Program-made: the position numbers and the translations under genes
Notes under the pieces: model-generated
Seen by the model: only the letters and a program-made list of their open reading frames with translations
What the model was told of the DNA's origin: nothing
Database searches by the model: none
Source: Streptomyces meridianus
GTDB lineage: Bacteria; Actinomycetota; Actinomycetes; Streptomycetales; Streptomycetaceae
Assembly: GCF_023703325.1 (NCBI RefSeq)
Contig: NZ_JAMQGM010000013.1
Location: 49,219-113,218 of the forward strand
DNA: 64,000 nt
Direction of reading: 5' to 3'
In this document: one piece after another, positions 41,124 through 49,369 of the stretch
How the letters are laid out: every line of letters starts with the position of its first letter
How positions within the stretch are numbered: the first letter of the stretch is position 1

Positions 41124-42593
41124 CTACTTCACGCCGACGAGCTGCTCGATCGGGCCGAGCAGGAAGTAGATCAGGAAGCATCCGCCGACGACGTTCAGCA
41201 GCCACGGCAGCGAGCGCGCCCGGCCGGTTGCCACACGCAGCAGGACGAAGGCCAGCACGCCGAGGCCGATCCCGTTGGTGATGCTGTACGTGAACGGCAT
41301 CGCGATCATGGTGAGGAACGCGGGGGCGGCGACCGTGAAGTCGTCCCAGTCGATCCCGCGGATGTTCGACGCCATGATCAGGAAGCCCACGACGACCAGG
41401 GCCGGTGTCGCCGCCTGGGACGGCACGACCAGCGCCAGCGGGGTGAAGACCAGCGCCAGCAGGAAGAGTCCGCCGGTCACCAGGTTCGCCAGGCCCGTCC
41501 GGGCGCCCTCGCCGACGCCCGCGGTGGACTCCACGAAGCAGGTGGTGGCCGAGGCCGAGCCGAATCCACCCGCCGCGACGGCCGCGCCGTCCACCATCAG
41601 GACCTTGCCCATGCCGGGCATCCGGCCCTCCTGGTCGACCAGTTCCGCCTCCTCGCCGACGCCGATGATCGTGCCCATCGCGTCGAAGAAGCCGGACAGC
41701 AGCACGGTGAACACGAACAGGCAGCCGGTCAGCAGACCCACCTGCTGGAAGCCGCCGAACAGGCTGACGTCACCGATCAGACCGAAGTCGGGGGTGCCGA
41801 CCACGGTGTCCGGCAGCTTCGGGACCGTCAGGCCCCACGCCTGGTCCGGGACGGAGGCGATCGCGTTGACGACGATCGCGAGGACCGTCATGGCGACGAT
41901 GCTGATCAGGATCGCGCCCTTGGTCTTGCGGATGACCAGGACGAAGGTCAGTGCGAGGCCGAGGACGAAGACGAGGACCGGCCAGCCCTCGAGCCGCCCG
42001 CCGACGCCGAGCCCGAGCGGGACGGTGGTGTGCGCGGCGTCGGGATTTCGGGTGACGAACCCGGCGTCCACCAGACCGATGAGCGCGATGAACAGGCCGA
42101 TGCCGATGGCGATGGCCCGCCGCAGGCCGGTGGGGATCGCGTCGAGCACGCGCTGGCGCAGGCCCGAGGCGACCAGGATCATCAGCACCAGACCGGCGAG
42201 CACCACCATGCCCATGGCGTCCGGCCAGCTCATCTGGGGGGCGAGCTGGAGCGAGACCACGGCGTTGATGCCGAGGCCGGCGGCGAGGGCGATCGGCACG
42301 TTGCCGATCACACCCATGAGGACGGTCGACAGGCCGGCCATCAGCGCGGTGGCGGTCACCAGCTGCGCGGTGTCCAGCTGGTGACCGAACTTGTCCTGTC
42401 CGGCACCCAGGATGATCGGGTTGAGGACCACGATGTAGGCCATCGCGAAGAAGGTGGCGAAGCCGCCGCGGATCTCGCGCGGGACGCTCGATCCCCGCTC
42501 CGTGATCCTGAAGAAACGATCCAGCGGCCCGTGCGGCGGACCGGACGGGGACTTCTGCTCAATGCCGGCCGAGACGGGGGCCGAGGAGGGCAT
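41124..42593 (-). CDS. NCS2-family purine permease (hypoxanthine/guanine type)
   Basis: ATG at 42593 gives 489 residues with about 14 membrane segments. Signatures of the AzgA/PbuG branch: FAMAYIVVLNPIILGAG near the start, GLGINAVVSLQLAP, the TM8 region FFDAMGTIIGVGEEAELVDQ and SATTCFVESTAGVGEGARTG (TM10 substrate motif). It should import hypoxanthine, guanine or adenine with protons. A perfect hairpin in its leader could influence expression. It is monocistronic. Confidence 0.92.
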   Translation of the reverse strand: MPSSAPVSAGIEQKSPSGPPHGPLDRFFRITERGSSVPREIRGGFATFFAMAYIVVLNPIILGAGQDKFGHQLDTAQLVTATALMAGLSTVLMGVIGNVPIALAAGLGINAVVSLQLAPQMSWPDAMGMVVLAGLVLMILVASGLRQRVLDAIPTGLRRAIAIGIGLFIALIGLVDAGFVTRNPDAAHTTVPLGLGVGGRLEGWPVLVFVLGLALTFVLVIRKTKGAILISIVAMTVLAIVVNAIASVPDQAWGLTVPKLPDTVVGTPDFGLIGDVSLFGGFQQVGLLTGCLFVFTVLLSGFFDAMGTIIGVGEEAELVDQEGRMPGMGKVLMVDGAAVAAGGFGSASATTCFVESTAGVGEGARTGLANLVTGGLFLLALVFTPLALVVPSQAATPALVVVGFLIMASNIRGIDWDDFTVAAPAFLTMIAMPFTYSITNGIGLGVLAFVLLRVATGRARSLPWLLNVVGGCFLIYFLLGPIEQLVGVK

Positions 42594-42634
42594 GGGGAAC
42601 CTCAGGTGGTGCGGGCCTTGCGGCGGGGTGGAGG

Positions 42635-42654
42635 ACGACCGCTGACGCGGTCGT
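42635..42654 (-). promoter_or_regulatory. Perfect hairpin in the NCS2 permease leader
   Basis: ACGACCGC and GCGGTCGT (8-bp arms, 4-nt loop) lie 42-61 bp upstream of the permease ATG, on the side of the transcript leader. No recognised purine riboswitch core is seen. It may be an attenuator, operator or stabilising stem. Confidence 0.4.
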
Positions 42655-42839
42655 AGCCGTTCACATTTGATCCGATTTGGAGGTTTCAACGAAAGCTTCC
42701 AGTCAGACAGAGACCGACCCAGTATGAATATCCAGGTCAAAGATCACCAGCTCCGCGCGTAGACCCAACGGAACACTGGCCTTCGGAGAGACGCCGAGGC
42801 CGCAACGGAGCCCCCGGGAGACCCCCGTAAGCTGTCGCC

Positions 42840-43106
42840 ATGACGAAGTGGACCCCGCGGCACGAGGCACCGGCTCCCCTCGAGGGGAACGTCGTCGCCA
42901 CCATCACCGGCGGCACCGTGCTGTGGTTCGTCCTCTTCCTCGTCCAGCTCCCGTTCTACGGCTGGTTCGACGCCCACGGACACCTGTGGTGGCTGTGGAC
43001 CTGCCTGGCCGGGGCAGGACTCGGCTGCATCGGAATCTGGTACGTCCGCCGGCGTGACGCCGCCCTGCGCCGCGAGGCGGCCGCCGCGGGCGGGACCCGT
43101 TCCTGA
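42840..43106 (+). CDS. DUF2530 membrane protein
   Basis: The 88-residue protein starts MTKWTPRHEAPAPLEGNVVA and has two membrane helices (ITGGTVLWFVLFLVQLPFYG; LWWLWTCLAGAGLGCIGIWY) with a short aromatic loop WFDAHGH, followed by a basic Arg/Ala tail. This matches DUF2530, a conserved actinobacterial inner-membrane family of unknown role, usually next to an NCS2 permease as here. An IS630 element lies 176 bp downstream. Confidence 0.88.
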   Translation: MTKWTPRHEAPAPLEGNVVATITGGTVLWFVLFLVQLPFYGWFDAHGHLWWLWTCLAGAGLGCIGIWYVRRRDAALRREAAAAGGTRS

Positions 43107-43282
43107 CCTGCCCGGAGCGGCCCGCCGCCGAGGCAGCCGGCTCGCGGTAGCTGTCCAGTAGGTCGTGCGCAGAGCCGGAGGCGAGGGGCCGCGACGGTCC
43201 GCAACCGCGACCTGCAGCACCCGAACCTGCACCCCTCACCCCGGCAACCCGCCGACTCGCATGATCCGTCGGACACGCCCTA

Positions 43283-43294
43283 GTGTCCTGAGTC
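43283..43294. repeat. Left terminal inverted repeat of IS630 element
   Basis: GTGTCCTGAGTC, perfect inverse of 44413-44424, immediately inside the left TA duplication. Confidence 0.95.
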
Positions 43295-43317
43295 GTAAGT
43301 GTCCATATAGTTAAAGC

Positions 43318-44427
43318 ATGGGACGTCCGGGACCGAAACTTGCGCCGTTGAACCTCACCGCGTCGGAGCGGGCTGAGCTGGAGCGGTGGGTGAGGCGGCG
43401 GAAGTCGGCTCAGGACCTGGCGGCGCGGGCTCGGGTGGTCCTGGCCTGTGACCAGGTCGGTGAGGATGGGCGTCCGGTGCCGATCGGTGCGGTGGCCGAT
43501 GAGGTGCGTGTCTCGCGCGACACGGTTACCCGGTGGCGGAAACGGTTCCTGGCCTCGCGGTTGGAGGGGCTGGTGGACGAGCCGCGTCCGGGGCGCCCAC
43601 GCACGGTCGGCGACGAGCGGGTCGAGGAAGTCGTGCGGCGCACGCTCGAGGAGAAACCCGCCGGTGCCACGCACTGGTCCACGCGGGCCATGGCCCAGCG
43701 AACGGGGCTGTCGCAGTCGACGGTCTCGCGGATCTGGCGAGCTTTCGGACTGCAGCCCCACCGGGCGGAGACCTTCAAGCTGTCCACCGATCCCTTCTTC
43801 GTGGACAAGGTGCATGACGTAGTCGGCTTGTACCTCAATCCGCCGGAGAAGGCGCTGGTGCTGTGCGTGGACGAGAAATCGCAGATCCAGGCACTGGACC
43901 GAGCTCAACCAGTGCTGCCGATGATGCCCGGAGTGCCCGAGCGGGCCACCCATGACTACGTGCGAGCCGGCACGACGACCCTGTTCGCGGCGCTGAACAC
44001 CGCCACCGGCGAGGTCATCGGATCCCTCCATCGCCGCCACCGCACGGTGGAGTTCAAGAAGTTCCTCACCCGGCTGGACAAGGGAGTGCCACCCGGGCTG
44101 GACGTGCACCTGATCTGCGACAACTACATCACCCACAAGAACGAAACGATCCGCAGGTGGCTACTGGCGCATCCCCGCTTCCACCTGCACTTCACCCCCA
44201 CCGGCTCGTCCTGGCTGAACCTGGTCGAGCGTTGGTTCGCCGAGCTGACGAACAAGCAGATACGCCGTGGCGCCCACAAGTCGGTCCAGGCGCTTGAGAA
44301 AGACATCCGCGCCTGGATCAATCACTGGAACGACGATCCGAAGCCGTTCGTCTGGACGAAGACCGCAGACGAGATACTCGAACGCCTCGCCTCATACTGT
44401 CAGCGAATTACTGACTCAGGACACTAG
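43318..44427 (+). CDS. IS630-family DDE transposase
   Basis: The 369-residue transposase has an N-terminal HTH region (about 30-75, RARVVLACDQVGEDGRPVPI then DEVRVSRDTVTRWRKRF), a second HTH-like region (about 110-145) and a DDE catalytic domain: first Asp in LCVDEKSQIQAL, second in HLICDNYITHKNE, Glu in NLVERWFAELTNKQIRRG. All three are present and the frame is uninterrupted, so it should be active. Its TAG stop is built from the TA target duplication plus the first flanking G, so the element does not carry its own stop codon. Confidence 0.95.
   Translation: MGRPGPKLAPLNLTASERAELERWVRRRKSAQDLAARARVVLACDQVGEDGRPVPIGAVADEVRVSRDTVTRWRKRFLASRLEGLVDEPRPGRPRTVGDERVEEVVRRTLEEKPAGATHWSTRAMAQRTGLSQSTVSRIWRAFGLQPHRAETFKLSTDPFFVDKVHDVVGLYLNPPEKALVLCVDEKSQIQALDRAQPVLPMMPGVPERATHDYVRAGTTTLFAALNTATGEVIGSLHRRHRTVEFKKFLTRLDKGVPPGLDVHLICDNYITHKNETIRRWLLAHPRFHLHFTPTGSSWLNLVERWFAELTNKQIRRGAHKSVQALEKDIRAWINHWNDDPKPFVWTKTADEILERLASYCQRITDSGH
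44413..44424. repeat. Right terminal inverted repeat of IS630 element
   Basis: GACTCAGGACAC, perfect inverse of the left repeat, followed directly by the right TA. Confidence 0.95.
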
Positions 44428-47400
44428 GCGTCGAACCAGCGGTCCCGGGCCAGTTCCTCCGTGCGCGAGGGATCCTCCAGCAGCGCGGCGACCTCGAAGC
44501 GCCGCGGCCACGCGCCCGCCGCCCAGGACAACCCTGCCGCCACGCCCTCCAGCGTCGCCGCGTGCAGCACCCCGTCCGGCGTGAGCCGCCAGTCCGTCTC
44601 CACCCCGTCGACCAGCAGCTCCTCGTGCTCGACGTACGTCCAGGGGGTCCCCGCGCCCAGCAGGACGCGCACCGGCTCCGGCACCTCCCGCTCCTGGCCG
44701 TCCCCCGAGCCGACCCGTCCCTCGTACGCCTCGCCGAGCCGGCGCACCTGGAGCAGCTCCGCCAGACCCGCGGCTGCGGACGGCCGGACGGGCAACAGCG
44801 CCCGGCCACCGGCGAGCGGCATCAGATCGGGAGCGTCCGCCACCAGGGCGTCCGCCGGGTCCACCACCTGCACCACGCCGTCCACGACCGCACGGAGCTC
44901 GTCCGGCAGCGTCACCCGTTCCGGATCCAGATCCGCCAACGCGCTGTAGAGACCGCGCAGTTGGGACGGACGGACCGACAGTCCGGGATCGGCGAGCCGG
45001 CTCAGCAGCTCCGCGGCCCCGCCCGGCTCGTCGAGCAGCGCCGGGACCGAAGTGCGCACGCCCAGCGCCCGCAGCGCCTGCTCGTCGAGGGTGCCGTCGT
45101 CCCCGAACGCCGACGCGTCCGCCGGCTCGTACAGCCCGGCCAGCAGCGGATCACTGCCCGCGGCCCGCAGCCCGGCCGGGCGGCGGCCGTCCAGCACCGG
45201 GTGGCCGCGCAGCCACCACGCCGTGTACGGGCGGACGTTCTCCGTGGTGCCGTCGGGCAGCAGCACCCGGACCGGCGCGGTGAGCGCGTCCCGCAGCGGA
45301 GGCTGTGCGAGCATCGCCAGGGCCTGCGGCCAGGCGTCGTCGTCGACGAGGTCCAGGTCGCGGACGGCGACCAGTTCGGTGGCGACCGGCGGCACGGGCG
45401 TCTCCGGGAGACCGTCGAGTACGTCCTCGCACCAGACGTCCACGGCGTCCAGCAGTCCGGCGTCGTCCGGCTCGGAGTAGTCCTCGCTGCGGGGCTCGAA
45501 CTCGTCCGGGTCGAGCACGACGTCGGTCGCGCGGACGAGCGCGAAACGCGCCTGCACCCCGACCGCCGTCAGGGGCTGCTCGCCCCAGCGCTCGGCCAGC
45601 TCTGCGTCGCACGACGCCAACTCGCCCTCGCGGATGACCTGTTCGAAAGGACTGCCGGGCAGGACCAGCTCACCGGCAGGGGCGAGTTCGCCCTCGTCGT
45701 CGGGGAGCGCCAGGGCGCCGAGCCAGGGTTCGTCACCCGGTTCGAGGCCGGCGTCCCGCACCAGACCGAGGACGGTCTCCGCAAGCTCCTCGGGGCCCGG
45801 GGCACCCCGCTCGTCCTCGTCGAACCAGGCGTCCTCCGCCTCCAGCGAAGCGGCCACGGCGGCCCGCACCTGCGGCGTGGTCAGCACCGCGCGGGGGGTC
45901 GCGGGCGTCGCCCCCAGCTTCTCCAGCAGTGGGTGCGCGGCGTCGGGATGAGCGACCTTGAGTCCCAGCCGGGCGAGCGACGCCGCGCCCCCGGCGCCGC
46001 CCTCGCCGTCGCCGGGCAGCGGCAGCAGGACCTGCCGGGGGCCGATCGTCGTCCGGCCACCGCCCGGACCGGTATGCGCCAGCGGCACCGGAAGGCCGCT
46101 GAGCCGCTCCGGGTCGGTGCCGCGCAGGCTGTCGTACAGCCGCCACCACCAGGCGGCGGGACGCTCGATGCCGGCCAGCCGGTCGATGGCCTCGCCCAGC
46201 GGCACCCGGGCGACGCCGAGGGTGCGCAGTTCGGGCCGGCGTTCCAGACCGGCGGGCAGCAGACAGGGGAACAGCTCGGCGAGCACCCCCACGGTCGTCT
46301 CCCCGGCGCCTTCGAGGAGTTCGGCGTCGACGGGCCGCAGCGCGTACGCCTCGCCGGCCGTCCCGCGGTCGTCGTCCGTGGGTCCCGCGTGCTCGCCGTA
46401 CTCCGGCCGGGGCTCGCCGTCGCCGGCCGGCGGGGCCGCGCTGGGCAGGAACGGGACGCGCGGCAGCCGCTCGAGGATGCCGGCGCGCAGCCGTCCGTCC
46501 AGTTCGCCCCGGCCCAGCGGGCCGGGCACCAGGTCGAGGATGCCGGTGCCGACGGGATGCCAGTCGGCGAGCAGCCCGACGTAGGCGGCGGCCGCGCGGT
46601 CGACGAGGAAGTCGGTGAGCGGCCCGGGCGCGGTGTGGCGCCGGGTCGGCTCCAGCGGGAACGAGGCGATGAGCAGCGCCGGAAGTCCGAGCGGTTCCTC
46701 GGTGGGCGTCGGGGCGTGGACGACGGCGGCGGTCGCCGGACGTGCGGGCGTTCCGCCCTTCTCCCCCGGCTCGGAGGCCAGCGGGACCGCCCAGGTCACG
46801 GACCAGTCGGGGCGCAGCCGCTCCTCGGTGGGGCGGTCGGCGAGCAGTTCGGCGCCGGCCACACCTGTGTCCGTCACGGTCCGCCAGTAGGTGGTGCGCG
46901 GCGCAGTGTCCGTGGCCGCGGCGTCCGCGGTGTGCACAACGTCCTCGATCACGGTGTACGGGCCGTCCTGGCGGCGGGTCAGGGTGCGGTCGCCCTCCGG
47001 GGTCTCGATGACCACCTCGTCGAGGCCGGGCAGGGTGAGCAGCAGGGCGTCGTCGATCTCCGCGAGGAGCCGAGCGACCAGGTCGGCCGCCGCACCGTCG
47101 CGCAGGGGGAGGACGACGGCGGTGTCGTAGCCGACGGGCGCGGAGCCCTCCGCGGGCAGCGGCAACCGCAGCAGCGGCACATGGCCGTCACGGCGGCGCA
47201 GTTCGTCGCCGAGGCCGGGGGCGCCCTGCGCCGCCTGCCGGGCGAGTTCGCGCGCCTCGGCGAGCGACCAGCGCACGCCGCCGCTCCGGCCGACGACGGC
47301 GGGCTCGTCGCTGACGGCCAGGACCGCCGCGAATCCCACCCCGAAGCGTCCGATGCTGCCGGTTGTCCCGACCGGTGTGCCGGGTTCCCGGCGGATCTCC

Positions 47401-47753
47401 CGCTTGGCGGAGGCGCGCAGGGTGGAGAGGGACTCGACACCGGCCGCGTCCAGCGGGGCGCCGTTGTTGGCGGCGGCGAGCACGGCCGGGCCGTCGTCCC
47501 CGGCAGGGTGCAGGGTGAGCCGCAGCCGGCCGGGGACCCCGGCGCGGCCCGCCGCGTCCGACGCGTTCTGGGCGAGCTCGACGACGAGCCGGTCGCGGTA
47601 GCCGCCGAGCGCCAGGTCCTCCTCGGCGTTGGCGTCTTCGCGGAACCTCGCCGGGGACGCGCCCCAGCCGTCCAGCACGCCGCGTCGCAGCCGCGCCGTG
47701 GCGAACGGGTCGGTCCCGTCGGCCGCCGCTTGCACCCTCGCCGTGCCGCTCAC
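44424..47753 (-). CDS. Sacsin N-terminal ATP-binding-like (Hsp90-type GHKL) protein
   Basis: GTG at 47753 with GAGGAG upstream gives 1109 residues. The N-terminal third is a GHKL ATPase: LVVELAQNASDAAGRAG (N-box), GIGxFGVGFxxVL-like SIGRFGVGFAAVLAVSDEP with preceding STLRASAKREIRREPGTPVG. This resembles sacsin repeat/Hsp90 domains. The long remainder has no recognised catalytic domain and is Leu/Pro/Asp-rich. Large proteins of this type are conserved in actinomycetes and may be chaperone-like. An IS630 copy has inserted into the TAG stop codon but restored it, so the protein is intact; the native terminator is displaced. Confidence 0.85.
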   Translation of the reverse strand: MSGTARVQAAADGTDPFATARLRRGVLDGWGASPARFREDANAEEDLALGGYRDRLVVELAQNASDAAGRAGVPGRLRLTLHPAGDDGPAVLAAANNGAPLDAAGVESLSTLRASAKREIRREPGTPVGTTGSIGRFGVGFAAVLAVSDEPAVVGRSGGVRWSLAEARELARQAAQGAPGLGDELRRRDGHVPLLRLPLPAEGSAPVGYDTAVVLPLRDGAAADLVARLLAEIDDALLLTLPGLDEVVIETPEGDRTLTRRQDGPYTVIEDVVHTADAAATDTAPRTTYWRTVTDTGVAGAELLADRPTEERLRPDWSVTWAVPLASEPGEKGGTPARPATAAVVHAPTPTEEPLGLPALLIASFPLEPTRRHTAPGPLTDFLVDRAAAAYVGLLADWHPVGTGILDLVPGPLGRGELDGRLRAGILERLPRVPFLPSAAPPAGDGEPRPEYGEHAGPTDDDRGTAGEAYALRPVDAELLEGAGETTVGVLAELFPCLLPAGLERRPELRTLGVARVPLGEAIDRLAGIERPAAWWWRLYDSLRGTDPERLSGLPVPLAHTGPGGGRTTIGPRQVLLPLPGDGEGGAGGAASLARLGLKVAHPDAAHPLLEKLGATPATPRAVLTTPQVRAAVAASLEAEDAWFDEDERGAPGPEELAETVLGLVRDAGLEPGDEPWLGALALPDDEGELAPAGELVLPGSPFEQVIREGELASCDAELAERWGEQPLTAVGVQARFALVRATDVVLDPDEFEPRSEDYSEPDDAGLLDAVDVWCEDVLDGLPETPVPPVATELVAVRDLDLVDDDAWPQALAMLAQPPLRDALTAPVRVLLPDGTTENVRPYTAWWLRGHPVLDGRRPAGLRAAGSDPLLAGLYEPADASAFGDDGTLDEQALRALGVRTSVPALLDEPGGAAELLSRLADPGLSVRPSQLRGLYSALADLDPERVTLPDELRAVVDGVVQVVDPADALVADAPDLMPLAGGRALLPVRPSAAAGLAELLQVRRLGEAYEGRVGSGDGQEREVPEPVRVLLGAGTPWTYVEHEELLVDGVETDWRLTPDGVLHAATLEGVAAGLSWAAGAWPRRFEVAALLEDPSRTEELARDRWFDA

Positions 47754-48011
47754 GTCGTCTCCTCATCGCTTGCCCTGCGGCGAACGTACCGCGTGAGCGG
47801 CGCACGCGGTTTCCCGGCCCGGGGGAATCGGGCCGTGCGGGAGGGCTGACGGGCCGTGAGGACCGGCCGGTGCGGGCCGGTGGGAGGGCGGGAGGCCGCC
47901 GCGGGGAAGCGCAGCGGGCCGGAGAACGGAACGGCGAGGGACGACCGGGGGGCAGCAGCGGTGCAGCCGGGCGCTGCGGCCGGGTGCCCCGGGCCGAGGC
48001 CGCGGCAGACC

Positions 48012-48935
48012 TCAGGAGTGGCCGAGCTCCTCGGCCGGCGTCGAGTCCTCCACCGATCCCTCGGCCGGCTCGGGCCGCAGCGGCAGCACGTCCACCCGGG
48101 TCTCGTCGATCACCGGCTCCGCCGGCTTCGGCGGCTTCGGCATCACGGCGGCCTCGGAATGCCCGCCGCAGCCGTACGCGAGGGACACCACACGGCCGTC
48201 CGCGGGTGAGAACTCGTTCGCGCAGATGCCGAACGCCTGCCGCAGCGAGCCCGCGAGCGGAAGCAGGAAACCGCAGCTCACACAGGGCGCCGGGGCGGCC
48301 TGCGCCATCGCTGTGCGGGCGCCGTACGCCTCGTCCCAGCGTTCGGCCGCCTCGAGCAGCCCCTGCCGGGACAGCACCCGGGCCCGGCCCATGCCGGTCT
48401 CCTCGGCCACCGAGGCGATCCGGGCCACCTCGGGGACAGCCGGTCCGGGCAGGACCTCCACGTCCTCCTCGGCGACGGTCTCCGCGAGCTCCGAGGAGAC
48501 CACACCTCCCGCGGCCAGGGGCGAGTTCGGCAGCGGTCGGTCGGCTCCGGTGAAGCCGGGCTCCAGCCGCAGGTCCTCGGCATCCGTCGGCAGCAGGTCG
48601 CCGGGGCCCATGTCGCCGGGGCGCAGCCGCTCGCTCCAGGGCACCCACTCCGGGGCCAGCACCGCCTCGGAACCGGGCAGCAGAACGGTCTCGTCGAGAG
48701 TGACGACCCTGGCCCGGGATGCGCGGGCCACCGTCACGGCCCATCGCCAGCCGCGGTAGGCGATGTCCTTGCAGGCGAAGAAGTGAGTGACCACCCGGTC
48801 GCCGTCGGCCACCGCCTCCAGGTGCTCACCCACGGACGCCTCACCCGCGGCTTCCACCGCCGCAGCGCGGGCGAACTCGACCGCCTCGGCGCACAGGCGG
48901 TCGGGGGTACGGCTTCGCATCGTCGCAGCACTCAC
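48012..48935 (-). CDS. DUF3027 protein
   Basis: GTG at 48935 gives 307 residues opening VSAATMRSRTPDRLCAEAVE. The family core is present: HFFACKDIAYRGWRWAVTVA, ALAPEWVPWSERLRPGDMGP-like (VLAPEWVPWSERLRPGD), and the Cys segments PCVSCGFLLPLAG, FGICANEFSPADG and YGCGGHSEA. The Cys and His positions suggest metal binding. DUF3027 is conserved in Streptomyces beside the sacsin-like gene; role unknown. A 12-bp palindrome lies between its ribosome site and start. Confidence 0.88.
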   Translation of the reverse strand: MSAATMRSRTPDRLCAEAVEFARAAAVEAAGEASVGEHLEAVADGDRVVTHFFACKDIAYRGWRWAVTVARASRARVVTLDETVLLPGSEAVLAPEWVPWSERLRPGDMGPGDLLPTDAEDLRLEPGFTGADRPLPNSPLAAGGVVSSELAETVAEEDVEVLPGPAVPEVARIASVAEETGMGRARVLSRQGLLEAAERWDEAYGARTAMAQAAPAPCVSCGFLLPLAGSLRQAFGICANEFSPADGRVVSLAYGCGGHSEAAVMPKPPKPAEPVIDETRVDVLPLRPEPAEGSVEDSTPAEELGHS

Positions 48936-49369
48936 AAGAATCGATTCTCTCCTACGCCGTCTCACGAGCGCGCCGGCCGACCCGGCCGTGAAGCCGGAAG
49001 GAGCAGCGGACGGAGCGGACCGGGGGACCGCGTCGACGTCCGCGCCCGAACGGCCTCGAGCGCACCTGTCACGTCCCATTCTGCGGGATGTCCGGCAGGC
49101 GCACAGCCAAGATCCACCACGGGCGGCGCACCATCACGCTACCTCCATGGACCGGCCACGGCCCACCCTGCCCCGCCATCCGCCCGCAGCACGGCAGGAA
49201 CGGGCGGTTTGTCCCCGCGCCGACGGCGGATCCGGCCGACGGGTCCCGACCGGGCCTGGTGTGGACAACGTCATGGGTGCCTGGAGTTGGGGCAGTATGA
49301 CGACGTGGCAGCCGACCGGCCGTACGACGGAGCGGGCCCGCACCTCGACGCGGGCCCGGGGGGTGCGCC
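48936..49369. other. 434-bp divergent intergenic region without a gene
   Basis: The region separates the leftward DUF3027 gene from a rightward MFS gene. Reading frames in it are Arg/Pro-rich and unconvincing. A palindrome (48937-48948) abuts the DUF3027 start. Promoters for both genes must lie here; no consensus is clear. Confidence 0.5.
48937..48948 (-). promoter_or_regulatory. Palindrome AGAATCGATTCT at the DUF3027 translation start
   Basis: A 12-bp perfect palindrome sits between AGGAG and the GTG start on the minus strand, with one base between it and GTG. It spaces the ribosome site from the start more than usual and could be a protein site or a small RNA stem limiting translation. Confidence 0.45.

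Larger units (their letters stand above)
43281..44426 (+). mobile_element. IS630-family insertion sequence with TA target duplication
   Basis: The element runs from 43283 to 44424 (1142 bp) and is flanked by TA at 43281-43282 and 44425-44426, the target duplication expected of IS630/Tc1 relatives. Perfect terminal inverted repeats GTGTCCTGAGTC (43283-43294) and GACTCAGGACAC (44413-44424) bound it. One transposase gene fills it. The insertion lies in the stop codon of the sacsin-like gene on the other strand. Intact ends, intact gene and perfect repeats suggest a recent insertion able to move. Confidence 0.95.

Noticed and set aside
42594..42839. Purine riboswitch upstream of the NCS2 permease
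   Set aside because: A hairpin exists, but the conserved three-way-junction core of purine riboswitches could not be found.
43107..43280. Possible remnant of a regulator gene between DUF2530 and the IS element (LASGSAHDLLDSYR on the minus strand)
   Set aside because: The fragment has no start, no stop in place and no recognised family; too little to call a pseudogene.
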